Source of the DNA: Candidatus Aerophobota bacterium | GTDB taxonomy: Bacteria > Aerophobota > Aerophobia > Aerophobales > B47-G16 | NCBI GenBank assembly: GCA_003648815.1 | Contig: QMPZ01000060.1 | Span: 1-8,593 of the forward strand | Length of the DNA: 8,593 bases | Direction: 5' to 3' | Shown here: in pieces, positions 1-5,197 of the stretch | How positions within the stretch are numbered: the stretch's first letter is position 1 | How the letters are laid out: every line of letters starts with the position of its first letter | Program-made: the position numbers and the translations under genes | The notes under the pieces: model-generated | Database searches by the model: none | Told to the model about the DNA's origin: nothing | Seen by the model: the letters and a program-made list of their open reading frames with translations, nothing else

Positions 1-313
1 GTCTTAATTTTTCTTCCATATAAAGTCTTGTTTGCCAGTGGATTATGGAAAAAAATTTCCCTATTGATTGTTTGGAATCTCGTGTTGAGCTCATCCTGCT
101 AACCTGAAGGAGATTCATGCACAAAAATAAAGTTGCATAGGCAACTTTTTTATTTTAGTAAATTGGTCATTTCTGTCAAATCGTAATCCTTTTCTTTAAA
201 AATGAGGGATTAGGAAGAAAATAAAAGTTTCACAAAAAAATTTGGTTTTTCAAGGTGTTTTTGTAAAATTGGACGGAAAGCGATGAGGGGCATCCAGGAA
301 GGGTTTTTTACAC
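1..313. other. Non-coding stretch with no supported gene
   Basis: I see no reading frame here with family resemblance or a convincing ribosome site. The stretch is AT-rich and its only clear structure is the hairpin terminator at 124-157. It may hold the 3' tail of a plus-strand gene lying outside the window, plus the trailer of the minus-strand tRNA gene. No poly-T hairpin lies immediately after the tRNA CCA end. Confidence 0.5.
124..157. terminator. Bidirectional intrinsic terminator hairpin
   Basis: The 7-bp perfect stem AAGTTGC (130-136) / GCAACTT (141-147) has the tetraloop ATAG. A T-rich run (TTTTATTTT) follows on the plus strand, and the A-rich run before it gives a T-rich tail (TATTTTTG) when read on the minus strand. 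It could therefore stop a plus-strand transcript entering from the left and the minus-strand tRNA-Arg transcript about 170 nt past its gene. The stem is short and only moderately GC-rich. Confidence 0.6.
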
Positions 314-390
<77 letters not shown>

Positions 391-404
391 ACATTCCTAT
401 AATA

Positions 405-432
405 AAAATAACAAATTTTCACCTGGTGTCAA
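405..432 (-). promoter_or_regulatory. Candidate promoter of tRNA-Arg
   Basis: On the minus strand a perfect -35 TTGACA (427-432) is followed after 16 bp by TATTTT (405-410), a 4/6 match to TATAAT. Transcription would begin within about 10 nt of the mature tRNA 5' end at 390, as is usual for tRNA genes. The 10-bp perfect palindrome AGTGATCACT (434-443) sits directly upstream of the -35 box. Beyond it is one copy of the GAAACTGG repeat. Confidence 0.45.
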
Positions 433-440
433 TAGTGATC

Positions 441-462
441 ACTCCAGTTTCAGAAAAAATAT
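441..462 (-). repeat. GAAACTGG-type dispersed repeat, copy A
   Basis: The minus strand reads a T-run, then CTGAAACTGGAGT. The same arrangement (T-run, C-rich junction, GAAACTGG[A/G]GT) occurs at 683-702 (plus) and 3594-3613 (minus). Here it ends 8 bp upstream of the tRNA promoter -35 box. Function is unknown: it may be an upstream promoter element, a regulator site, or the end of a small mobile repeat. Confidence 0.5.
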
Positions 463-515
463 GGTAAAGAGGATCACGGGGGAGAGAAATCTCATGAATT
501 TTAAGGAGGTTTATC

Positions 516-833
516 ATGAGAAAACCCGTGCCCTACCCAAAGACAGAAGGAAAATTGCACTGGATAGTATACAAGTTTTATCCAATCTGGCAAATGCAAG
601 GTCGACCCTTGCACTCAGTGCAATATCAGGGACTTCATCCTCGGCGTAATAACGAAGGGCACAACCCGTCTCAAAGAGTGGAAATTTTTCCGAAACTGGG
701 GTTATTATTCTTGACAGGATATTCTGATACATATATTATATTTGCGAAAAGGCTGTCATTTTTGGTGTGGTCAGATATTCAGAGGATACAGGTGAAGTGG
801 TGTCTTTTTATGATTCCTTTTATTCACCAGTAA
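516..833 (+). CDS. Doubtful small ORF with a good ribosome site (105 codons)
   Basis: The ATG at 516 is preceded by a textbook Shine-Dalgarno AAGGAGG (503-509) with 6-nt spacing, which is the main reason to list it. The predicted protein is rich in W, Y, H and Q, has no recognisable domain, and overlaps open frames in another plus frame (461-649) and on the minus strand (514-732). Its second half contains the strong promoter at 711-739, and its residues there (LLFLTGYS) only reflect the repeated promoter DNA also found near 7850. The initial part may be the start of a decayed gene whose real frame was lost by indels. Expression as a 105-residue protein is unlikely. Confidence 0.15.
   Translation: MRKPVPYPKTEGKLHWIVYKFYPIWQMQGRPLHSVQYQGLHPRRNNEGHNPSQRVEIFPKLGLLFLTGYSDTYIIFAKRLSFLVWSDIQRIQVKWCLFMIPFIHQ
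609..623. promoter_or_regulatory. Perfect palindrome TTGCACTCAGTGCAA (candidate operator)
   Basis: Seven-base arms TTGCACT and AGTGCAA flank a single central C. A second exact half-site TTGCACT occurs 54 bp upstream at 555-561, its other arm degenerate. The palindrome lies about 90 bp upstream of the -35 box at 711, where an activator or upstream repressor could bind. No regulator gene is in the window, so its binding partner is unknown. An overlapping doubtful ORF also covers this position. Confidence 0.3.
683..702 (+). repeat. GAAACTGG-type dispersed repeat, copy B
   Basis: On the plus strand a T-run is followed by CCGAAACTGGGGT, ending 8 bp upstream of the -35 box at 711. This is the same offset as copy A relative to the tRNA promoter -35, but on the opposite strand. 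Having two copies at the same spacing from TTGACA suggests a promoter-associated element rather than chance. Confidence 0.5.
703..739 (+). promoter_or_regulatory. Strong sigma-70-type promoter for permease 1 (shared module)
   Basis: A perfect -35 TTGACA (711-716), a 17-bp spacer and -10 TATTAT (734-739) point rightwards toward the permease gene at 1054. The 24 nt at 703-726 are identical to the promoter upstream of the ATPase gene (7842-7865, minus strand), and similarity continues to the -10. The overlap of -35 and spacer holds the near-palindrome CAGGATATTCTG (715-726; 5 of 6 arm pairs), conserved in both copies. That position fits a repressor operator, but this role is inferred. Confidence 0.65.
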
Positions 834-1053
834 ATATTAGGGTACAGATATACATTCGACTAAGCTGGAAATAATGTGTAAGATTACTACCAGAATTACT
901 TTTTAAAAGGAGTTCGGTAATAAAGCTCCCAACTTTAAAGTGACCTGAAGGAGGGAGTTTCAAAATCCACATATATCAATCTCGATATAACTGAAACCAG
1001 ATCTTCAATGGTTTCAAACGGCCCATGATTCGCGCAAAATAAAAAAGAGGTTA
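740..1053 (+). promoter_or_regulatory. Long structured 5' leader of permease 1
   Basis: About 310 nt separate the promoter from the permease start, with no convincing coding frame. Several inverted repeats are present: the perfect 10-bp palindrome ACTTTAAAGT (932-941) between AAAGCTCCC (922-930) and GGGAGTTT (954-961), which can pair with one bulge; TATATC/GATATA (972-977, 984-989); and TGAAACCA/TGGTTTCA (992-999, 1009-1016) with a 9-nt loop. The last lies 38 nt before the ATG. None is followed by a U-run, so they are not simple terminators. They do not match any riboswitch class I recognise. Confidence 0.35.
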
Positions 1054-2139
1054 ATGCGGTTGAAGTGGGAAAAAATCCAGTTATTTTGTATTGAAAACCT
1101 GGTATGGGTCTTAATCATAGGGATATTCATTATATTTTCAGTACTCAATCCTCGTTTTTTTGCACCCCACATCATATATTCTATTCTGCAAGATGCCAGT
1201 ATGCTGGGACCTTTAGCGTTGGGATTGGGGCTCTGCCTTCTTGTAGGAAGTTTCGATGTTTCGTTAGGTCGAGTAGCGGGTCTTTCATGTATTATTGCTG
1301 CATGGCTTTGCGAGTTCACTGACTTACCCGCTTTCCTGATTATTCCGGTACCTCTTATAGTTGGTCTGGCTATCGGGATTTTGAACGGTGTGCTTATCGG
1401 AAGGGGAAGGCTAAATCCCTTCCTTGTTACGCTTGCGGGCTATTTGATATGGTATGCCCTTTCATGTGATATTATGTACGGTAAATACTTTCCACCCGGT
1501 CGTTTTGACCCATTAATTCTCCTTTTTGGAAGAGGTCGAATCGTGGGTGGGATGTTTGTTTCCACGACCATTTTCATAGGATTGCTTTTACTACTCTGGT
1601 TTTTTGTGAAATACACCCGTAAAGGAAACGCAATATATGCGGTTGGGGGCTCAGAGGATACGGCGAGAAGACTCGGGATAAATACAAATAATGTAAAGTT
1701 ACTGGTTCACACCATAGCCGGAGTACTTGCAGGATTCTGTGGACTCTGCTATGTTGGTTATGCAGTAGAAATCAAACCAGTGGTGGTTCCTCCTTATACA
1801 ATATTCCCCGCTTTTGTTGCCATTGCTCTGGCTGGAATCAGTATCACTGGCGGTAGAGGGAATCTACTCAACATTTTAGGGGGGGTAATATTAATTGCGA
1901 TGACTAAGGTAGGAGCCACCATGGTGGGAGCGCCATTTGAAGTTGCATACTATGCAGTGCCGGGCATTCTATTTCTAATTGTGATTGTTCTAATTAATCG
2001 ACTGGATTTATTCAGAGACAGGATACTTTCCAGAATCTACATTCGTTCCTATGCGGAGTCGGTTACCTCAGATGGTGAACAACCTGAATCTAAAGAAAGG
2101 CACAGATCGATTCAGGGGAAAGACCTAGATAAAACATAG
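1054..2139 (+). CDS. Sugar-type ABC transporter permease 1 (RbsC/XylH-like)
   Basis: This inner-membrane permease belongs to the BPD_transp_2 family (ribose/xylose/fructose type), forming half of the channel that moves a sugar-like substrate released by the binding protein. Its 361 residues are mostly hydrophobic, with about eight to ten membrane segments, among them roughly 15-32, 92-113, 167-186, 216-238, 249-264, 271-287 and 301-315. Family marks are VGSFDVSLG (65-72), corresponding to TGGIDLSVG of RbsC, the cytoplasmic coupling loop VGGSEDTARRLGIN (197-210) and GGRGN (266-270). A polar tail of about 35 residues follows the last helix and is longer than usual. The ATG at 1054 is only 3 nt from its GAGG. 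TTG at 1060 has better spacing and aligns with the start of the paralogue (LKWEKIQLF vs MNWRKIQLF), so it may be the true start. It stands alone on its strand and converges with permease 2. The sequence does not reveal the substrate. Confidence 0.93.
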   Translation: MRLKWEKIQLFCIENLVWVLIIGIFIIFSVLNPRFFAPHIIYSILQDASMLGPLALGLGLCLLVGSFDVSLGRVAGLSCIIAAWLCEFTDLPAFLIIPVPLIVGLAIGILNGVLIGRGRLNPFLVTLAGYLIWYALSCDIMYGKYFPPGRFDPLILLFGRGRIVGGMFVSTTIFIGLLLLLWFFVKYTRKGNAIYAVGGSEDTARRLGINTNNVKLLVHTIAGVLAGFCGLCYVGYAVEIKPVVVPPYTIFPAFVAIALAGISITGGRGNLLNILGGVILIAMTKVGATMVGAPFEVAYYAVPGILFLIVIVLINRLDLFRDRILSRIYIRSYAESVTSDGEQPESKERHRSIQGKDLDKT

Positions 2140-2164
2140 CCTGTGTGGTCAAGTTGTCTTTGGT

Positions 2165-3142
2165 CTAAGAGGGTATCAGCAGACGATCTTTCATTTTAAC
2201 AATGATCGAGTTCATTATTATCCCCATGAGTATTAGAATGCCTATTGTAAGGTGTACCCGGGCTACGGGTGTTATACCAAGCATATGAGCCCCCATATCC
2301 ACAGTACCGATGAAAAACATACCAGCAATGACATTCTCTATATTTCCTCTTCCACCCTCAATAGCAATTCCACCCAATATAGTCATCGCAAAAATCCAGA
2401 AGAGCCATTCATCCATCATGTACGGTGAAGTTGCTCCAACATCTCCTACGAAAATCAAACCACTTAGACCTGCAAACATCCCTGCAATTGTATGAACGAG
2501 GAGCCTCATATTTCCCACATTTATTCCCATCATTCTGGCAGCGTCAGAGCCCCCTCCTATCGCGTATATCCTCACCCCGGTTCTGGTATGATTCAGGATC
2601 AGCCATATGAGAATTACTATTCCCACCAGAAAAACAATTGAAAAACTGACCTGGCCTATAATCTTTCTTTCAGAGATAAGAAGTATCTGACTGTGTCTTA
2701 TCCATAATGTTCCCGGACGGATTGCCTTTCTCGCTCCTATAAATAAAAAGGTCGTTGCCAGTGTGACAAAAAAAGAGTGAACACCAGTCTTGCTAATGAT
2801 CAAACCATTGATAGCTCCGGACGCAGCCCCTATAATCAGTGGCAGAAGTAACAGAAGGATCCCTGGCGCATCCGGGAACCAGACTTCACCAAACTCTACA
2901 ATAAAAACGCCCGCGAACCCACCAATCGCTGGCAGAGAAAGGTCCATGGATCCAGAGAGCAGACAGATCCCTGTTGCAATTGCAAGGATGCCGTATCCCG
3001 TATACACCAGGAATATATCAACAACAGTTGAAAGGTTGAAGAATAAATCCGGTGATAAGAGAATAAATAGTATATACCCAGCTATTGCTATGATCCACAT
3101 AAAACGATCCAGCATGAACAACTGAATTTTTCTCCAGTTCAT
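2165..3142 (-). CDS. Sugar-type ABC transporter permease 2 (RbsC/XylH-like)
   Basis: This is a second BPD_transp_2 permease, 325 residues and within the normal family length, paralogous to permease 1 and probably its heterodimer partner. Shared marks are the start WRKIQLF, SGSMDLSLP (63-71), the coupling loop IGGGSDAARMMGINVGN (195-211), LLVHTIAGMFAGLSGL (214-229) and GGRGN (263-267). Membrane segments lie near 14-29, 48-63, 94-116, 122-137, 164-183, 213-233, 247-261, 270-282 and 297-315. The start is supported by GGGGAAG about 8 nt upstream and by a TTGACA promoter at 3320-3349. The gene is convergent with permease 1, with 25 bp between stop codons and no clear terminator, so readthrough would give antisense RNA for both. 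It lacks the polar C-terminal tail seen in permease 1. Confidence 0.93.
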   Translation of the reverse strand: MNWRKIQLFMLDRFMWIIAIAGYILFILLSPDLFFNLSTVVDIFLVYTGYGILAIATGICLLSGSMDLSLPAIGGFAGVFIVEFGEVWFPDAPGILLLLLPLIIGAASGAINGLIISKTGVHSFFVTLATTFLFIGARKAIRPGTLWIRHSQILLISERKIIGQVSFSIVFLVGIVILIWLILNHTRTGVRIYAIGGGSDAARMMGINVGNMRLLVHTIAGMFAGLSGLIFVGDVGATSPYMMDEWLFWIFAMTILGGIAIEGGRGNIENVIAGMFFIGTVDMGAHMLGITPVARVHLTIGILILMGIIMNSIIVKMKDRLLIPS

Positions 3143-3319
3143 GTTTCTACTTCCCCTTTTTTAATCTACTTCTCTTTTAACGTATTAACCAGGATTTTAC
3201 ACCTATTATTTATTCCCCTGTAGTTTCGCAGATTTTTGGCTAAAATAGGGAAGAAGGTATCCTATCCTCCAAAAACCCTGTCACAAGGAGAATAAATGGA
3301 AATTTACTTCCCACCATTA

Positions 3320-3349
3320 TTAATAGCATATCTTAAGGCTTTTTGTCAA
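3320..3349 (-). promoter_or_regulatory. Candidate promoter of permease 2
   Basis: On the minus strand a perfect -35 TTGACA (3344-3349), an 18-bp spacer and TATTAA (3320-3325, 4/6 match to TATAAT) point toward the permease start at 3142. The leader would be about 170 nt. Unlike the promoters of permease 1 and the ATPase, it lacks the shared 24-nt block, so it may be controlled differently. The 16-bp palindrome at 3400-3415 is centred about 60 bp upstream of the -35 box. Confidence 0.5.
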
Positions 3350-3399
3350 ACATTGTCTCTATCCCTAATAGGGTGTACTTTCAGAGCTTCATCTGGGTA

Positions 3400-3415
3400 C
3401 TGATAGATCTATCAG
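3400..3415. promoter_or_regulatory. Perfect 16-bp palindrome (candidate operator)
   Basis: CTGATAGATCTATCAG reads the same on both strands, with no mismatch and no spacer. It lies upstream of the permease 2 promoter, where an activator or distal repressor site would be expected. Palindromes this long are rarely accidental in a few kilobases. No second copy was found in the window and the protein that would bind it is unknown. Confidence 0.4.
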
Positions 3416-3593
3416 CCGTTTCTGAGAAAGATACATCTTCTGGTCAGCTCTTTGTAGACTCATATCAGGGAAAAATCTGAAACGGCATTCCAAATTCTTT
3501 CTCACAAGTTCGCTCTACAGGGGGACTTTAATAAATTCGAGGATGAAAATGATTCACAAGGTTTCTTTCGGTTACATTTACATGATTCAATGC

Positions 3594-3613
3594 ACTCCAG
3601 TTTCCCGAAAAAA
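3594..3613 (-). repeat. GAAACTGG-type dispersed repeat, copy C
   Basis: The minus strand reads a T-run, then CGGGAAACTGGAGTG, matching copies A and B. Here it is followed by CATTGAATC rather than a TTGACA at the usual offset, and I see no good -10 box, so any promoter would be weak or lost. It lies about 150 bp from the right end of the IS256 relic. Confidence 0.45.
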
Positions 3614-3760
3614 TCCTAATCCTTTCATAAATTATTTTCCCTTAACCTTTTATTCGTAGGTCTTCCATTATTAGATTCCATTAAAAGGTAATCCATAATC
3701 TGACAATTTTTAAACGTGCTTTTAGTTGGCAATTTTTCAATATGTGATATACTTACATAG

Positions 3761-4287
3761 TGTCAAGTATTTTATGTCTGGACATATCTCTCCCTTCTCA
3801 TCTTTTCCAATATGGGTTTTGCCTTGATGAATCCCCTGTGGACTCTCCTGCTCCACTTCTCATTTAGCTCTCAAGATGTAAGATAAAGGATCTTTTCTAT
3901 AGCCTTTACATAAGAGAAGACATCTACTATTTTGGTTCTTCTTTTTATCTGCCTGTTCGCTCTTTCAAGTATGTTGATGGTGTATATGGAGGAGCTTATC
4001 TGTTCGGGATAATCTAAGAAGGTGGTTAAAGTAGAAAAGTCTCTTCGCCAGCTTTCCACAAGCTCTGGATAAATCTTTTCCCAGTTTCTTTTAAGGCTTT
4101 CCAATCCCAAAAGTGCCTCTTCCCTGCTGTTTACCTGATAGATTCTCTCGTACATGGCGATGATAACCTCCTCCAAATCCAGGGATCCTCTTCTATAAGG
4201 AGGAAGGCAAGAGGGCCTAAAGCTACCTTCTCTTACTCGAGGGACAGAAAGATCCTCTATAGTACCAAACGCAATACAGTCTTGACA
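3761..4287 (-). mobile_element. IS256-family insertion sequence relic, internally deleted
   Basis: The relic is bounded by the inverted cores TGTCAAG (3761-3767) and CTTGACA (4281-4287), with only loose similarity further in. Between them lies the shortened transposase frame. About 530 bp remain of an element class usually near 1.3-1.5 kb. I could not find a target-site duplication, so the exact ends are uncertain by 10-25 bp. Both ends carry an outward-facing TTGACA hexamer. IS256 itself is known to make hybrid promoters through outward -35 boxes in its ends, and the end at 4287 fits this pattern. It cannot transpose by itself because the catalytic core is gone. Confidence 0.7.
3772..4269 (-). 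pseudogene. IS256/Mutator-family transposase remnant
   Basis: One minus-strand frame joins two distant parts of a Transposase_mut protein. The first part, FGTIEDLSVPR...EGSFRPS...PPYRR...LEEVIIAMYE, matches the region before the catalytic domain. It runs straight into IYQVNSREEALLGLESLKRNWEKIYP, which belongs after the second catalytic Asp. Then follow IYTINILERANRQIKRRTKI, which contains the ER motif thought to carry the catalytic Glu, and the tail ELNEKWSRR...FIKAKPILEKM ending at TAA (3772-3774). About 200 internal residues, including both catalytic Asp, and about 50 N-terminal residues are missing. An in-frame TGA (3871-3873) splits the tail, probably from a CGA arginine codon. The fragment 3871-4176 alone would be read as a 101-residue ORF. 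It is not functional as a transposase. Confidence 0.85.
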
Positions 4288-4310
4288 ACCATTTATAAAA
4301 GTGTTAAAAT
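4282..4310 (+). promoter_or_regulatory. Promoter formed at the IS256 relic edge, facing the binding-protein gene
   Basis: A perfect -35 TTGACA (4282-4287) lies in the terminal repeat of the IS256 relic, and the -10 TAAAAT (4305-4310, 5/6 match) lies outside it, 17 bp away. It points right, toward the binding-protein gene at 5236. Without the 725-bp ISL3 relic and its 8-bp duplication, its leader would be about 190 nt, similar to the other genes here. It is the best promoter sequence seen upstream of that gene. A weaker possibility is TTGTTA (5177-5182) with TAGAAT (5202-5207), whose 19-bp spacing is poor. Confidence 0.55.
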
Positions 4311-4464
4311 ATTTACCGCGGTTTTGTAATACGCTCCATAGTTGATCCTTTTAAACCCAATTTAAGAATAATTATAAGTGCAAACACCCCAACGTGTAAC
4401 AGATATTGGTTATTTTATGCGCCGATATGCACATACTGTCATATATTATTATCAATTTTAGTTC
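4311..4464. other. Short spacer between the two IS relics
   Basis: These 154 AT-rich bases contain no gene or clear structure. They are presumably part of the original upstream region of the binding-protein gene, now separated from it by the ISL3 insertion. The last 8 bases are the left copy of the ISL3 target duplication. Confidence 0.4.
4457..4464. repeat. ISL3 target-site duplication, left copy
   Basis: TTTAGTTC directly precedes the left terminal repeat. The sequence just after the right terminal repeat (5190-5197) is TTTAGTTT, a 7/8 match. ISL3-family elements duplicate 8 bp on insertion, so length and position both fit. Confidence 0.75.
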
Positions 4465-4488
4465 GGTTCTTTGATGTTTTTTGGGGAA
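4465..4488 (+). repeat. ISL3 relic left terminal inverted repeat
   Basis: It begins GGTTCTTTGATGT and continues TTTTTGGGGAA. The right end, read inward, is GGTTCTTTAACAA then TTTTTGGGGAA. The differences lie within positions 9-13 of the repeat. Confidence 0.8.
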
Positions 4489-5165
4489 AACATTGCCTAA
4501 TTCTTACCAGTAGCTAAAATAAGAAAAAAAATGAGTAAGGATTGAAGGGTCTTTTAATTAAATTACTGTAGAATTAGATCTTCCCAAATTTCGAGTTATC
4601 AGATGCAGAAGAACTAAGAGCAGATACCACACATAGCTTGAAAAAGGTTCGATGTTGGAGTCTATCCCACATGTGCCCCCCCTACCTCTTCCTACCATGA
4701 CAGTTACAAAAGGTTAGTACAGGATCTACCCAAAAAGATACCACTGCCCTACCTGCAACAAGCACTTCAACGAAACCTTCGACAGTATAGATATTTACCA
4801 AAGACAGACCAAACCCCTGCAGAATTTCCTGCCCGCTTTGTTAGAGAAAGCTCTATAGCTCTGGGAGTTAAAAAAGTGAAGTTAGCTACCGAATAGCAGA
4901 GAGACTGTACTATAAAGGTATGAGAGCTTCTTTACTACTGGATGTATCAGGTAAGAAAGGCAGGTATCCCTGAGTTTCTAAAGCTTGCCAAAACGACTAA
5001 CAAATGGGAAAGGGAAATTCTTAACTATTTTAGGACATTTCTCAGCAATGGGCCGATAGAAGGGGTCATTAACAAGGTCAAACTCATAAAGCGTATAACC
5101 TATGATCTACCTAATTTTGAACATCTTCGAGCCAGAATCCTTATTGAATGTGGATGTCATCATAG

Positions 5166-5189
5166 TTCCCCAAAAATTGTTAAAGAACC
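5166..5189 (-). repeat. ISL3 relic right terminal inverted repeat
   Basis: Read inward on the minus strand it starts GGTTCTTTAACAA and continues TTTTTGGGGAA, matching the left repeat at 20 of 24 positions. It is followed by the right target-duplication copy TTTAGTTT (5190-5197). Confidence 0.8.
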
Positions 5190-5197
5190 TTTAGTTT
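5190..5197. repeat. ISL3 target-site duplication, right copy
   Basis: TTTAGTTT pairs with TTTAGTTC at 4457-4464. The single mismatch suggests the insertion is old enough for one substitution. Confidence 0.75.

Larger units (their letters stand above)
3143..3760. other. Intergenic region upstream of permease 2
   Basis: No intact gene is visible in these roughly 620 bases. The stretch holds the permease 2 promoter (3320-3349), a short CCCTA/TAGGG inverted repeat near 3363-3373, the 16-bp palindrome at 3400-3415, and the 8-bp arms GCCGTTTC (3415-3422) / GAAACGGC (3479-3486). Copy C of the GAAACTGG repeat is at 3594-3613. On the minus strand 3389-3514 is an open frame of 41 codons whose end faintly recalls the last helix of a GGDEF domain (RADQKMYLSQK), which may be debris. 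The remainder up to the IS256 relic is AT-rich and featureless. Confidence 0.45.
4465..5189 (+). mobile_element. ISL3-family insertion sequence relic, internally deleted
   Basis: Its ends are 24-bp terminal inverted repeats beginning GGTTCTTT (4465-4488 and 5166-5189; 20/24 identical), flanked by the 8-bp duplication TTTAGTT[C/T]. Start sequence, repeat length and duplication size all match the ISL3 family. At 725 bp it is about half the usual size, because most of the transposase catalytic domain is deleted and the remainder is frameshifted. The outer ends are intact enough that it could once have been mobilised in trans, although no active ISL3 copy is in this window. It inserted into the upstream region of the binding-protein gene, ending 47 bp before its start codon. 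Confidence 0.85.

Noticed and set aside
461..649. 62-codon plus-strand ORF overlapping the ORF at 516
   Set aside because: No ribosome site fits its ATG, no family is recognised, and it overlaps other open frames on both strands. It may be debris of a lost gene.
514..732. 72-codon minus-strand ORF
   Set aside because: It overlaps two plus-strand frames and the -35/promoter region, and has no convincing ribosome site or family resemblance.
740..1053. Riboswitch in the permease 1 leader
   Set aside because: Hairpins are present, but I recognise no conserved core of any known class and no terminator/anti-terminator pair.
3738..3766. Outward promoter at the other end of the IS256 relic (TTGACA at 3761-3766, minus strand)
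   Set aside because: The -35 is perfect, but sequences 16-18 bp downstream (CATATT, ATATTG, TATTGA) are poor -10 boxes and no gene follows closely.
3871..4176. Separate 101-residue gene
   Set aside because: It is a segment of the IS256 transposase remnant, starting at an internal TTG and ending at a premature TGA.
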